This document shows, in pieces, positions 17,190 to 27,571 of a stretch of DNA of 64,000 nucleotides. Source of the stretch: Mycobacterium noviomagense (GTDB taxonomy: Bacteria; Actinomycetota; Actinomycetes; Mycobacteriales; Mycobacteriaceae); contig NZ_AP022583.1 in NCBI RefSeq assembly GCF_010731635.1, positions 930,001 through 994,000 of the forward strand. The letters are read 5' to 3'. The position numbers and the translations under genes are program-made. Position 1 is the first letter of the stretch. Every line of letters starts with the position of its first letter. The notes beneath the pieces are model-generated. The model did no database searches. It was not told the origin of the DNA and saw only the letters and a program-made list of their open reading frames with translations.

Positions 17190-18868
17190 GCGAATTCGCG
17201 CAGCCGGTTGGCCAGCCGCTGACGCAGCGGTGGCGCGGGTGCGCTTGCCGCGGCGGCCAGCATGTCGGCGATCGAGGTGAACTTGTTGCGCGGACGTCCA
17301 TCGCCGCCCCGGGCAACCTCGGCGGCGTCGATGGCCTGCCACCCGGCGGCGTCGATGGCGTCGGGCTGGCGCGCCCGAACGAGTTTGTCCAACGCGGATG
17401 GTCTGCTGATCGGCTCGGCGAGCAAGCCGGCGTTGAAGTCGTCGACCAGTTGCTGCACCGTCTGCAGCGCGCAGGACTTGTTGGTGCCGATGAACCCGGT
17501 CGGTCCGCGCTTGATCCAGCCGGCCACATAGGCGCCCGCCACCGGCCGGCCCGATCCCGGATCGATGACCCTGCCCTTGTCGTTCGGGACGACTGCGGCG
17601 ACGTCGTCGAACGGCAGGTCGCGAATTGGCTTGCCCCGGTAGCCGATTGAGGTCAGCACCAGTCCCGCGTCGAGTTGGCGCACCTCGTCGGTGCCGGTGA
17701 CGCAGAACTCCACGCCAGTGGCGCGCTGACCGCCGAGCACCCGCCGGGGTGTGAGTTGGTAGGCCAGCCGGATCCGGGGCCGCGTCGCCGGCGACGAGCC
17801 GTCGCCGAGTTTGCTCAAGATCTCGAGCTTCTGCCGGGTCAAGGTGTCGGAGACGCTCGCCAGGTCGCGCCGCACCAGGTCGTGGTCGTGCGCGTCCAGC
17901 ACCACCTCGGCCGTCGTCGTCAGCCCGATCAGCTCGGGCAGCGTGAACGCCGAATGCGCGGGCCCGCGCCGGGCGGCGATGACCACCTCCTGGACCCGCG
18001 AGGCGCGCAGTGCTTTCAGGGCGTGGTCTGAGATATCCGTGCCGGCCAACTCGTCCGGGTCGGCGGTGAGCACCCGCGCCACATCCAAAGCGACGTTGCC
18101 GTTGCCGATGAGTACGACCCGCTCATGAGCGAGATCGACTGGCAAATCAGCGAATTCGGGGTGGCCGTTGTACCACGCCACCACCTCGGTGGCGGTCGCC
18201 GTGCCGGGCAGACCCATGCCGTCGATGTCGAGCCGACGGTCGTTGGGCGCGCCGCTGGCATAGATCACGGCGTGGTGGTGGGCGAGCAGGTCGGCGTGGC
18301 TCAGGTGCTTGCCGATCTCGACATTGAGATAGAAGCGAAAGCCGCGATGCTGCGCGATCCGGTCGAAAAGCTGGGTGACCCCTTTGGTGCTCTGGTGGTC
18401 AGGTGCCACCCCAGCGCGCACCAATCCATAAGGGGTAGGCAGCTTTTCGAAGACATTGACCCGCACACCGTGCTGGGTGAGCAATTCGTCGGCGGCGTAC
18501 ATCGCGGCGGGCCCTGACCCGACGATGGCCACCGTCAACGGGCCGCGGTGCACCTGCGGCGCCGGGATCACCGGCGCCAGCTTCGACGTCGGCGGCAGCT
18601 TCTTGTCGGTGGGCCGATCCGGGTAATAGGAGGCGTTGATGTCGACGAACGGCTGCTGCTCGACGGTGAGCCGGGTGTCCGGGGCAATCGCCCCGACCGG
18701 GCAGGCGCTCACGCAGGCCCCGCAGTCGACACAGGCTACCGGGTCGATGTAGAGCATCTCGGAAGTGGCAAACCCCGGCTCGTCCGGTGAGGGATGGATG
18801 CAGTTCACCGGACAGGCGTAAACGCAGGACCCGTCGCTACAGCACGACTGGGTGATGACGTGCGGCAT
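17186..18868 (-). CDS. fprB: Ferredoxin/ferredoxin-NADP reductase fusion FprB
   Basis: 560-residue fusion protein. The N-terminal ferredoxin (1-75) carries Cys9, 15, 19 and 23 and then Cys46, 49, 52 and 56 followed by Pro, the pattern of a 7Fe-type ferredoxin. The rest is an adrenodoxin-reductase-like flavoprotein: FAD motif VAIVGSGPAAMYAADEL (about 107), YGLVRAGVAPDHQSTKGV, NADP motif VVLIGNGNVALDVARVL, and the C-terminal AGWIKRGPTGFIGTNK. It shuttles electrons between NADPH and an iron-sulphur partner. It follows the diiron oxygenase gene by 8 bases, so the two form an operon; supply of electrons to that oxygenase is a reasonable inference. Confidence 0.94.
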   Translation of the reverse strand: MPHVITQSCCSDGSCVYACPVNCIHPSPDEPGFATSEMLYIDPVACVDCGACVSACPVGAIAPDTRLTVEQQPFVDINASYYPDRPTDKKLPPTSKLAPVIPAPQVHRGPLTVAIVGSGPAAMYAADELLTQHGVRVNVFEKLPTPYGLVRAGVAPDHQSTKGVTQLFDRIAQHRGFRFYLNVEIGKHLSHADLLAHHHAVIYASGAPNDRRLDIDGMGLPGTATATEVVAWYNGHPEFADLPVDLAHERVVLIGNGNVALDVARVLTADPDELAGTDISDHALKALRASRVQEVVIAARRGPAHSAFTLPELIGLTTTAEVVLDAHDHDLVRRDLASVSDTLTRQKLEILSKLGDGSSPATRPRIRLAYQLTPRRVLGGQRATGVEFCVTGTDEVRQLDAGLVLTSIGYRGKPIRDLPFDDVAAVVPNDKGRVIDPGSGRPVAGAYVAGWIKRGPTGFIGTNKSCALQTVQQLVDDFNAGLLAEPISRPSALDKLVRARQPDAIDAAGWQAIDAAEVARGGDGRPRNKFTSIADMLAAAASAPAPPLRQRLANRLREFA

Positions 18869-18876
18869 GAAACGCG

Positions 18877-19893
18877 TTACGCGACAGCGACGAGATGCTG
18901 GCGCTGCGGCTCGCTGCGATAGCGCGACGGCTTGCCGCTGATCTTGCAGAGCCGCCACACGATCTTGGCGACCGGGTTCATCAGCCCGGTGTCGTAGCAG
19001 AGCATCCGAACGTCGCCGAACATGTCGCGAATCATCTTCTGCGACTCCGGCGAGCGGAAGAACACTTCCTTGCGCACCTGACGCGGAATGTCGAACTCAC
19101 GCCAGAAGGCCTTCGGCGGCACCACGATTGCCGAGCACAGGATCCGCATCGTCAGCGGAACATACAGCGACAACCAGAACCGCTTACGCCTCGGCAGATG
19201 CGGAACTCGCTTGCGCAGGTACTCGTGAGCGAAGGAGATGTGGCGGGCCTCCTCGGCCACGTGGATGGCCATCACCCGCTCCATGATCGGATGCAGTTCC
19301 TTGCTCTCACGCAGGATGTTCTTCTGCGCGTGGTCGATGGGCTCCTCGCCGGCGAGGATGCCGAACCAGAACGGGATCGGCAACGGGCCGGCGACCAACG
19401 GGATGAACGGCTGGATCCACTTCAGTAGCCGCGGCATGCCGGGCACGTCGGCGCCGATACGGTTCACCATCTCCTGGAACATCATCGTGTGGTTGCACTC
19501 TTCGACCGCCTCGTGCAGGCAGTAGCGGTACTCGGGGGACCCGTTGGGAACCCAGAACGCGTACTCCATCAGCCCGCGAATCAGGATCGATTCAAAGTGC
19601 AGACCCACCTTGGCGACGTTCGCCTGCCGCCACATACCGATCTTGATCTGGCGCTCCAGCGGCTGCGCCTGATACCAAGGGTGGCGGCCCAGCGGGTCCG
19701 TGGCCGGTAGGACCCACCGCGTGTCGTTGTCGGTGACCGCGAATTCGGGTGCATCCCAGTCGATGTCGGTATACGGGTTGAAGTTGCGCCGCACCGACCC
19801 CTCGGACAATGTGGTCAGCTTGTCGACGTATTCTGCGTCGTCGGACACCTCCATGTTGCGGCGCCAACGCTGCACTATCTTCGTCCGAGCCAC
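18877..19893 (-). CDS. AurF-like diiron oxygenase (Rv0885-like)
   Basis: 338 residues, helical ferritin-like diiron fold. Candidate metal ligands are in YRYCLHEAVEECNHTMMF (ExxxH, about 118-135) and HVAEEARHISFAHEYL (about 210-225), plus the Glu in LHFESILIRGLMEYAF. The family contains AurF, a p-aminobenzoate N-oxygenase, but the mycobacterial substrate is unknown. GTG 19893 is the start. The gene heads an operon with fprB, whose ferredoxin-reductase fusion is a ready electron donor. Perfect palindromes lie 38-62 bases upstream of the start. Confidence 0.85.
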   Translation of the reverse strand: MARTKIVQRWRRNMEVSDDAEYVDKLTTLSEGSVRRNFNPYTDIDWDAPEFAVTDNDTRWVLPATDPLGRHPWYQAQPLERQIKIGMWRQANVAKVGLHFESILIRGLMEYAFWVPNGSPEYRYCLHEAVEECNHTMMFQEMVNRIGADVPGMPRLLKWIQPFIPLVAGPLPIPFWFGILAGEEPIDHAQKNILRESKELHPIMERVMAIHVAEEARHISFAHEYLRKRVPHLPRRKRFWLSLYVPLTMRILCSAIVVPPKAFWREFDIPRQVRKEVFFRSPESQKMIRDMFGDVRMLCYDTGLMNPVAKIVWRLCKISGKPSRYRSEPQRQHLVAVA

Positions 19894-19900
19894 GGGCTAG

Positions 19901-21205
<1,305 letters not shown>

Positions 21206-21317
21206 ACGGTCGTCGGCCGGCCCGCGTGTCAGCGCGGTTGACGCCGCTAGCTGCATTAGAGTGCGCACCTGACAGGCCCGTCGCGTTGGTATGCCAAGAG
21301 CCTGCGAGGAGGTCGAC

Positions 21318-22115
21318 ATGCGGGAACTCACGGTGCTTGGACTCGATGTCGACGGCAAACACATCATCTGCGAGGGCCTGGGCAGCAACGGGGACCCGAG
21401 TGAAAGGTTCAAGCTGCTGGTCGACGACCGGCTGCGGGCGGCGGTACGCGGCGATGGCGCACGGCTGGGGCAAACCCGGATCGACATCGAGGTCAATAAC
21501 ATGCTCAGCCCCAAAGAGATCCAGGCCCGCATCCGTGCGGGCGCATCGATCGAGCAGGTGGCCGCAGCGACCGGGGCCGACATCGCCCGGGTCCAGCGGT
21601 TCGCACACCCGGTGCTGCTGGAACGCTCTCGGGCCGCCGAGCTGGCAACCGCAGCGCACCCGGTGCTCGCCGATGGTCCCGCGGTGTTGACGCTGCTGGA
21701 GACGGTGACCGCCGCCCTGTCGGCGCGTGGTCTGGACCCCGACAGCACCAGCTGGGATGCATGGCGCCGCGACGACGGCCGCTGGACGGTCCAGCTCGCC
21801 TGGAAGGCCGGCCGCTCGGACAACCTCGCGCACTTCCGCTACTGCCCCGGCGCCCACGGCGGGACCGTGACGGCCATCGACGACGCCGCCAGCGAGCTGA
21901 TCGATCCCGACTTCGACCGCCCGCTGCGGTCGGTAGCGCCGGTGGCCCAGCTCGACTTCGACGAACCAGCACCGCCGCCGCTGCCGCAAGAGCCGCAAGA
22001 GCCGACCGCTCCCCCGGAACGCCAGCGTCAGTCGGCGCGCGCCCGCCGCGGCAAGCCACCGGTTCCGGCGTGGGAAGACGTGTTGCTCGGCGTGCGCTCA
22101 GGCGGAAACCGCTAA
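21318..22115 (+). CDS. sepH: Septation protein SepH
   Basis: 265 residues, DUF3071. The N-terminal domain begins MRELTVLGLDVDGKHIICEG and holds a helix-turn-helix (SPKEIQARIRAGASIEQVAA to ADIARVQRFAHPVLLER, about 64-105). The C-terminal part is Pro/Glu/Arg-rich and ends in a conserved short motif PPVPAWEDVLLGVR. In Streptomyces and mycobacteria SepH binds FtsZ and promotes its assembly. ATG 21318 with GAGGAGG upstream is chosen over 21291. It overlaps the convergent DUF2537 stop by 4 bases. Confidence 0.92.
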   Translation: MRELTVLGLDVDGKHIICEGLGSNGDPSERFKLLVDDRLRAAVRGDGARLGQTRIDIEVNNMLSPKEIQARIRAGASIEQVAAATGADIARVQRFAHPVLLERSRAAELATAAHPVLADGPAVLTLLETVTAALSARGLDPDSTSWDAWRRDDGRWTVQLAWKAGRSDNLAHFRYCPGAHGGTVTAIDDAASELIDPDFDRPLRSVAPVAQLDFDEPAPPPLPQEPQEPTAPPERQRQSARARRGKPPVPAWEDVLLGVRSGGNR

Positions 22116-22390
22116 GCGCGGCCCAACACCGCCAACGTCAGCAGCCCCAGCCAGGCGCACGACACCCCGACACCTGCGCCCAGCACAAACCAGCGCAGCA
22201 CCGGCGTGTGCCGCCAGCCCCACAATGTCGGCGCCAGCCCGCCGGCGGCAATGATGTTGAGCCCGACGGCCAACACGGGATGAACCCGGATCAGCCCAAG
22301 GGTGAGCACCACGACCGCGACCCCGGTTACTGCGGCGACAAACCCCGCCACCGTCAAACCGGTGCCCCACGGCGTGGATTGGTCGGTCAC
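22112..22390 (-). CDS. DUF2537 small membrane protein (Rv0882-like)
   Basis: 92-residue protein with three strongly hydrophobic segments: about residues 9-34, 38-58 and 66-90. Short soluble connections include RVHP and WGWRHTPV. It matches the DUF2537 pattern and the size I recall for Rv0882 (94). It starts 14 bases after the RNA methyltransferase stop, so it is the last gene of a MarR-methyltransferase-DUF2537 operon. No function is known. Confidence 0.82.
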   Translation of the reverse strand: MTDQSTPWGTGLTVAGFVAAVTGVAVVVLTLGLIRVHPVLAVGLNIIAAGGLAPTLWGWRHTPVLRWFVLGAGVGVSCAWLGLLTLAVLGRA

Positions 22391-22404
22391 GGCGCGAGCC
22401 TAAC

Positions 22405-23241
22405 TCAATGGTCCAGCCTGGCCCGTTCGTAGAAGGCAAGGGCGGCGGCGGTGGCGACATTGAGCGAATCGGTGCCGCGCGACATCGGAATACGCACCCG
22501 TATGTCGCAGGCGCGCATCGCTTTTTCGCTCAAACCAGGCCCCTCGGCGCCTACCAGCACCGCGACCCGCTGGTCGTGCAGTGCCGCCATCGCGGCCGAC
22601 AACGGCTGTGCCCGCTCGTCCGGCGTCATCGCCAGCATCCGAAATCCGTTGTCTCGCAGTACTTTCAGCTCGCCAGGCCAGTCGGCCGCACGTGCGTACG
22701 GCACCAGCAGTGCATGACCCATGGATACCCGGACCGCACGACGGTACAGCGGGTCGGCGCAGCCGCTCCCGAACACCACAGCATCGACGCCCAGCCCGGC
22801 CGCGTTGCGAAAAATCGAGCCGAGGTTCTCGTGGTCGTTGACCCCTTCGAGCACGACGACGGTGCGGGCGCCGTCCACGACTTCGGCCACGGTCGGCTCG
22901 GGTACCCGGCGTGCCGCGGCCAGCACTCCGCGGTTGAGGTGAAAGCCGACCACTTGTGACATGACGTCGGCGGAAACCCGGTAGTACGGGGCATCGACGC
23001 CGACCAGATCAGCTTTGAGTTCGGCCAGCCGGCGGTCGGTACCCAACAGGGCCACCGGGGTGAACCGGGACGCCAGCATGCGCTGCACGACCAGCACTCC
23101 CTCGGCGATCACCAATCCCTTGCCGGTCGGCAGATCGGGGCGACGGTCGACACTGTTGAGGTCTCGGAAGTCGTCGACGCGAGGGTCGTCGGGATCAGTG
23201 ACGTCGCGGACGTCGATGTCCCCGAACACGCTGGCGCTCAC
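22405..23241 (-). CDS. SpoU/TrmH family 23S rRNA or tRNA 2'-O-methyltransferase (Rv0881-like)
   Basis: 278-residue SPOUT enzyme. An N-terminal substrate-binding domain (about 25-105, [16 protein letters not shown]) is followed by the trefoil-knot catalytic domain with motif 1 [20 protein letters not shown], motif 2 [12 protein letters not shown] and motif 3 [20 protein letters not shown]. It transfers methyl from SAM to a ribose 2'-OH; the target RNA is not known. Its ATG (23241) overlaps the MarR stop by 4 bases, indicating coupling. Confidence 0.92.
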   Translation of the reverse strand: MSASVFGDIDVRDVTDPDDPRVDDFRDLNSVDRRPDLPTGKGLVIAEGVLVVQRMLASRFTPVALLGTDRRLAELKADLVGVDAPYYRVSADVMSQVVGFHLNRGVLAAARRVPEPTVAEVVDGARTVVVLEGVNDHENLGSIFRNAAGLGVDAVVFGSGCADPLYRRAVRVSMGHALLVPYARAADWPGELKVLRDNGFRMLAMTPDERAQPLSAAMAALHDQRVAVLVGAEGPGLSEKAMRACDIRVRIPMSRGTDSLNVATAAALAFYERARLDH

Positions 23242-23669
23242 GGGCTTTCGTCGACCAGCGCCAGCATCAGGTCAGCCGCGGTGCGCAGCGTGTCGCGTTC
23301 GGCGCTGCCCAGTGCGGCCAGCCGTTGGGCCAGCCACTCTCGACTGGCGCGGCGTTCGGACTCCAGCAGCTCAGCGCCGGCGTGCGACACCGAGACCAGA
23401 ACTTGCCGGCCGTCGTCGGGATGTGCGGTGCGGTCCACCAAGCCCAGCTCGGCCAGCGAGGCGATCACCCGGGTCATCGACGGTGGCCTGACTCGTTCCC
23501 GCTCGGCCAGCGCGCCCGGCGTCATCGGGCCGTCTTTGTCCAACGTCGCCAGCGCCGACAGTTGTGACAGCGACACCGGCGACTGCGGGCGCCGAAACCG
23601 CAGTTGGCGAGAGAGCCGCATGACCGCCAACGACAAATCGCTGGCCAGCCGCGTGTCGCCGTCCATCAC
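23238..23669 (-). CDS. MarR-family transcriptional regulator (Rv0880-like)
   Basis: 143 residues, the same as Rv0880. The winged helix-turn-helix spans about 35-100: [58 protein letters not shown]. Dimerisation helices lie at both ends. The DDGR wing is typical of MarR. It heads the operon with the RNA methyltransferase and is divergent from the DUF2530 gene across 93 bases, where it would be expected to bind; I saw no clear palindrome there. Confidence 0.92.
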   Translation of the reverse strand: MMDGDTRLASDLSLAVMRLSRQLRFRRPQSPVSLSQLSALATLDKDGPMTPGALAERERVRPPSMTRVIASLAELGLVDRTAHPDDGRQVLVSVSHAGAELLESERRASREWLAQRLAALGSAERDTLRTAADLMLALVDESP

Positions 23670-23762
23670 AGCGCGAAGGTTACGTCAGAACATCAGAGCT
23701 TGGCATCGTCTACGTCGAATCCTCCGCAGGCCGCTCCACGGCGCCGCGTTATCTTCAACTCG

Positions 23763-24044
23763 ATGTCAGCCGAGCCTCACGACACTCCCCAACCGCCGTC
23801 GCTTCCGGCTGGGCTGCTGGAGGTATGGCCGGTCATCGGCGTGGGCGCACTGGTTTGGTTGGTCGCCACCGTCGCGGCGTTCACTGTGCCGGCCCTCGAG
23901 GCGTGGCGGCCCGTAACAGTGGCAGGGCTGGCCACCGGGCTGCTCGGCACAGGTATCTTCCTGTGGCAACGCGACGCTGCCCGCCGAGGGGCACGCGGCG
24001 CCCAGACGGGTCTGGACCACCAGCGCAACCCCGACCGCAGATGA
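23763..24044 (+). CDS. DUF2530 membrane protein (Rv0879c-like)
   Basis: 93-residue protein with a Pro-rich N-terminus and two membrane helices (VWPVIGVGALVWLVATVAAF, then VTVAGLATGLLGTGIFLW) and a basic C-terminal tail. This is the DUF2530 pattern and nearly the length I recall for Rv0879c (91). ATG 23763 is chosen because upstream in-frame sequence (from 23604) is antisense to the MarR gene and not family-like. Function unknown. Confidence 0.82.
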   Translation: MSAEPHDTPQPPSLPAGLLEVWPVIGVGALVWLVATVAAFTVPALEAWRPVTVAGLATGLLGTGIFLWQRDAARRGARGAQTGLDHQRNPDRR

Positions 24045-24066
24045 ACGAGCAAACCGAGGAGGACCA

Positions 24067-24522
24067 ATGGCAGCGCCGCTGTTGCAAGCCGAAATCGGCA
24101 TCAATGCACCAGCCTCCAAGGTGTGGCAGCTGATCTCTGATTTCCGCCGGATGCCGCAGTGGAGCCCGCAGTGCCGCTGGATGCGGCCGCTCGGGCCACT
24201 GCGTCCGGGGACCCGCACCCTCAACCTCAACCGGCGTAACAAGCTGTTCTGGCCGACCACCTGCACGGTCACCGAAGTGATTCCCGAGAAGAAACTGGCT
24301 TTCCGGGTCAACGCCAACGGCACGATCTGGAGCTACGAGCTCGACCCGACCGAGCAGGGCACCCGGGTGATCGAGAGCCGGCATGCCGAGAACGGCGTCA
24401 AGCCCATCTCGACGATGACGGTGAACGCGTTGTTCGGTGGAGTCGACAGTTTCGAGCGCGAACTGGTCGACGGCATGAACGCCTCGCTGGCCAAGATCAA
24501 GGCCGCAGCCGAGAGCGGCTAG
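24067..24522 (+). CDS. SRPBCC/START-fold polyketide cyclase-like protein
   Basis: 151-residue SRPBCC ligand-binding fold. It opens LLQAEIGINAPASKVWQLIS and continues DFRRMPQWSPQCRWM, the usual family start, and ends with the long C-terminal helix (SFERELVDGMNASLAKIKAA). These proteins bind hydrophobic ligands in a deep cavity. GAGGAGGACC precedes ATG 24067. It occupies the place where I recall PPE13 in M. tuberculosis. The stop overlaps that of the convergent DUF3027 gene by 4 bases. Confidence 0.85.
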   Translation: MAAPLLQAEIGINAPASKVWQLISDFRRMPQWSPQCRWMRPLGPLRPGTRTLNLNRRNKLFWPTTCTVTEVIPEKKLAFRVNANGTIWSYELDPTEQGTRVIESRHAENGVKPISTMTVNALFGGVDSFERELVDGMNASLAKIKAAAESG

Positions 24523-25319
24523 TTCGTGGAGTCCGCGGGCTTGTCGGTGACGTCGAGCACCCCGTCGTCATACGGGTCGTACATCGGCGAACCGCTGCCC
24601 GCTGGAGCTTGGGTGTCCGAGTGCGCGCCGCAGCCGTACTCGGAGTCCACGACATGCCCGTCGGCCGACATCTCGTTGCCGCATACGCCGAACATCCGGC
24701 CGAGTGAACCTGCCAGCGGAAGGTAGAAGCCGCAGTCGCGGCACACCCGTTTGGTCGAACGCGCCATCGGCGAGGCAGGACCGTAGTGGCCGTCATGCCA
24801 GCGTTGCGCTGCTTGGGCGCGGCCCCAGGCACTCATCACCTGCCGTCGGCCCAGGCCGATCTCGGCGGCGACTTCATCGACTTGCGGGTCGCCACTGGCG
24901 GTGTAACCGGGGACCAGCCGCGGGTCATCCGGCGGAGTGGCGAGCAGATCTCCAGGTCCTAAGTCTCCCGGTTTGATTCGCTGTTCCCACGGAACCCATT
25001 CGGGGGCCAGCAGCGCAGTCGGACCGGGGACGAGCACCACTTCACTGATCGTCGCATGATCGGCGCCCGGGTATGTGGCGACGACGACGGCCCACTGCCA
25101 TCCCTGATAGCCGGACAGACGCGCCAAGAATCGGTGCGTGGCCGCGCTGGCATCCTCGTAGCTGACCCCGAGGTATTCGCCCACCGTTTCCGGGCCGCTG
25201 AACTCCGCGATCGCGGCGCGGGCCTGGTCGACGGCGCTGGTGAGAAGCACAGCAACCTCTTCCGGCCACTTGTCGGCAGCGGGTGCGGCTTCTTCGGTGC
25301 TTCCGATCACGGCATCCAT
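24519..25319 (-). CDS. DUF3027 family protein with C-terminal zinc-ribbon-like motif (Rv0877-like)
   Basis: 266 residues. The N-terminal two-thirds (YEDASAATHRFLARLSGYQG, WQWAVVVATYPGADHATISE, PEWVPWEQRIKPGDLGPGDL) is the conserved DUF3027 core. The C-terminal part carries RVCRDCGFYLP, FGVCGNEMSADG and YGCGAH, a likely zinc-binding set. ATG 25319 gives a length close to Rv0877 (262 as I recall); the longer reading to 25718 crosses into the divergent MFS gene and was rejected. Function unknown; the ribbon is common in RNA- or protein-binding actinobacterial proteins. Confidence 0.85.
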   Translation of the reverse strand: MDAVIGSTEEAAPAADKWPEEVAVLLTSAVDQARAAIAEFSGPETVGEYLGVSYEDASAATHRFLARLSGYQGWQWAVVVATYPGADHATISEVVLVPGPTALLAPEWVPWEQRIKPGDLGPGDLLATPPDDPRLVPGYTASGDPQVDEVAAEIGLGRRQVMSAWGRAQAAQRWHDGHYGPASPMARSTKRVCRDCGFYLPLAGSLGRMFGVCGNEMSADGHVVDSEYGCGAHSDTQAPAGSGSPMYDPYDDGVLDVTDKPADSTN

Positions 25320-25493
25320 TGTCTCCGATCTTGCCGCAGCAAGAGGGGGAGCAGCCACACCGATCGCCTGCGCGTCCGCACAGTCGGCATGAGGAAGAAT
25401 TGATTCGTGTCTGGATGGCGGCGTGATCACACCGACGTTGGTCGCGCGTCGGGCCGACGGCCCCCGACAGGTGGGATTGGGGAGCATCCCGGT

Positions 25494-27095
25494 ATGGCCA
25501 ACTATCCGGCCGACGACTTCCGTGATCAGCGCTTGCGCCGCCCGCCGCCGATGCCGAGCGCCAACCGGTACCTGCCACCGCTGCGGCACGACCCGGCTGA
25601 AGGGCGCGGACGCAATGAGCCGCCGCGGGGTGCGCCCTCTGGCGAACGCATCACCGTCACCCGCGCCGCAGCGCAGCGCAGCCGCGAGATGGGTTCGCGG
25701 ATGTACTGGCTCGTGCAACGCGCCGCCACCGCCGACGGCGCTGACAAGTCCGGACTGACCGCGCTGACGTGGCCGGTGGTGGTGAACTTCGCGGTCGACT
25801 CCGCGATGGCCGTCGCACTTGCCAACACATTGTTCTTTGCGGCGGCGACGGGCGAGAGCAAGTCTCGGGTCGCGCTGTATCTATTGATTACCATCGCACC
25901 GTTCGCGGTGGTCGCACCACTGATCGGTCCGGCGCTGGATCGACTGCAGCATGGCCGCCGGGTTGCGCTGGCGTTGTCGTTTGTGTTGCGTACCGCGCTG
26001 GCGGTGGTGCTGATCATGAACTACGACGGCGCGACGGGCAGCTTCCCGTCATGGGTGCTCTATCCCGCGGCGCTGGCGATGATGGTGCTGTCCAAGTCGT
26101 TCAGTGTGTTGCGCAGCGCGGTGACGCCGCGGGTCATGCCGCCGACCATCGACCTGGTGCGGGTGAATTCCCGCTTGACGGTGTTCGGGCTGCTCGGCGG
26201 CACGATCGTCGGCGGTGGCATCGCAAGCGGGATCGAGTTCGCCTTGACCCACCTGTTTCAGTTGCCCGGCGCGCTGTTTTTCATCGTCGCCGTGACACTG
26301 GCGGGCGCCTGGTTGTCGATGCGGATTCCGCGCTGGGTCGAGGTGACCACCGGCGAGGTTCCCGCCACGTTGAGCTATCGCGTCCCCACTGCCCGCACGC
26401 GCCGAAGCTGGCCCGAGGAGGTCAAGCGGGCCAGCGGTGTGCTGCGACAACCGTTGGGCCGCAATATCATCACGGCGTTGTGGGGCAACAGCACGATCAA
26501 GGTGATGGTCGGATTCCTGTTTTTGTATCCGGCATTCGTCGCCAAAGCACATGACGCCAGCGGGTGGGTGCAGTTAGGCATGCTCGGCCTGATCGGCGCT
26601 GCTGCCGCGGTGGGAAACTTTGCCGGCAACTTCACCAGCGCGCGGCTGCAATTGGGCAGGCCCGCAGTGCTCGTCGTGCGATGCACCGTGGCGGTCACGG
26701 CGGCGGCGCTGGCGGCGGCGGTGGCCGGAAATCTTGTGGTGGCCGCCGTGGCCACCTTGGTGACATCGGGAGCCAGTGCGATCGGGAAGGCATCGCTGGA
26801 CGCCTCGCTGCAGGACGATCTGCCCGAAGAATCGCGGGCCTCGGCTTTCGGCCGCTCGGAGTCGACGCTGCAGCTGGCCTGGGTGCTAGGTGGCGCGCTG
26901 GGCGTGATGTTGTACACCGAGCTGTGGGTCGGTTTCACCGCGGTGACCGCCATCTTGATCCTTGGTCTGGCGCAAACGGTCGTTAGCTACCACGGTGATT
27001 CGTTGATCCCAGGCTTCGGTGGCAATCGGCCGGTCATGGTCGAGCAGGAAGGTGGCCGCCGCGGGAGCGATGCGGCGGCGGTCGGGCGCAAATGA
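25494..27095 (+). CDS. MFS transporter (Rv0876c-like)
   Basis: 533-residue membrane protein. A hydrophilic, Arg/Pro-rich N-terminus of about 75 residues precedes 12 predicted helices, beginning LTWPVVVNFAVDSAMAVALA. Inner loops include DRLQHGRRVALAL. The C-terminal half has GASAIGKASLDASLQDDLPE and SRASAFGRSESTLQLAWVLG, typical of the Rv0876c group. ATG 25494 (MANYPADD) is preferred; a GTG at 25407 would add 29 residues. The stop overlaps the DUF2771 start (ATGA). Substrate unknown. Confidence 0.87.
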   Translation: MANYPADDFRDQRLRRPPPMPSANRYLPPLRHDPAEGRGRNEPPRGAPSGERITVTRAAAQRSREMGSRMYWLVQRAATADGADKSGLTALTWPVVVNFAVDSAMAVALANTLFFAAATGESKSRVALYLLITIAPFAVVAPLIGPALDRLQHGRRVALALSFVLRTALAVVLIMNYDGATGSFPSWVLYPAALAMMVLSKSFSVLRSAVTPRVMPPTIDLVRVNSRLTVFGLLGGTIVGGGIASGIEFALTHLFQLPGALFFIVAVTLAGAWLSMRIPRWVEVTTGEVPATLSYRVPTARTRRSWPEEVKRASGVLRQPLGRNIITALWGNSTIKVMVGFLFLYPAFVAKAHDASGWVQLGMLGLIGAAAAVGNFAGNFTSARLQLGRPAVLVVRCTVAVTAAALAAAVAGNLVVAAVATLVTSGASAIGKASLDASLQDDLPEESRASAFGRSESTLQLAWVLGGALGVMLYTELWVGFTAVTAILILGLAQTVVSYHGDSLIPGFGGNRPVMVEQEGGRRGSDAAAVGRK

Positions 27096-27571
27096 CGCGT
27101 CGCGTAGTGCTGCTGGCGGTTGTCGTGGTGCTGGCCGTCGGCGCCGGGGTCGGCACCTGGCTCCTGGTACCCGGCCACGGCCCGCAGCGACCGAAGATCA
27201 GCGCATACACCTACGGGCACCTGACCCGCGTTGGCCCGTATGTGTATTGCAATGTTTTGAACGTCAACGACTGTCAGACACCGCACGCGCAAGGCGAGTT
27301 GCCGGTCACCGCGCGCGATCCGGTGCAGCTCTCGGTTCCCGGCGCGATCGGGCGCGCGCCGTGGCGGCTGCTTCGGGTGTACGAAGACAACACCACCACA
27401 AGCTACTTCCGGCCCGGGGCGCGGCTGGCGGTCACCATCCCCACCGTCGACGCCCAACGCGGGCGGCTGACCGGGATCGTCGTGCAGCTGCTGACGTTGG
27501 TGCGCGACGCCGCCGGTGAACTGCAGGATGTGCCCCACGCGGAATGGTCGGTGCGCACGGTGTGGAGTTAG
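27092..27571 (+). CDS. DUF2771 secreted/anchored protein (Rv0875c-like)
   Basis: 159 residues. A signal-anchor helix occupies residues 5-26 (VVLLAVVVVLAVGAGVGTWL) with no lipobox cysteine. The exported domain has two Cys in VYCNVLNVNDCQTP that could form a disulphide, and conserved blocks LSVPGAIGRAPWRLL and VVQLLTLVRDAAGEL. The DUF2771 pattern matches Rv0875c (162 as I recall). Start overlaps the MFS stop, so the pair is an operon. It converges with the GST-like gene with 4 bases overlapping. Confidence 0.84.
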   Translation: MTRRVVLLAVVVVLAVGAGVGTWLLVPGHGPQRPKISAYTYGHLTRVGPYVYCNVLNVNDCQTPHAQGELPVTARDPVQLSVPGAIGRAPWRLLRVYEDNTTTSYFRPGARLAVTIPTVDAQRGRLTGIVVQLLTLVRDAAGELQDVPHAEWSVRTVWS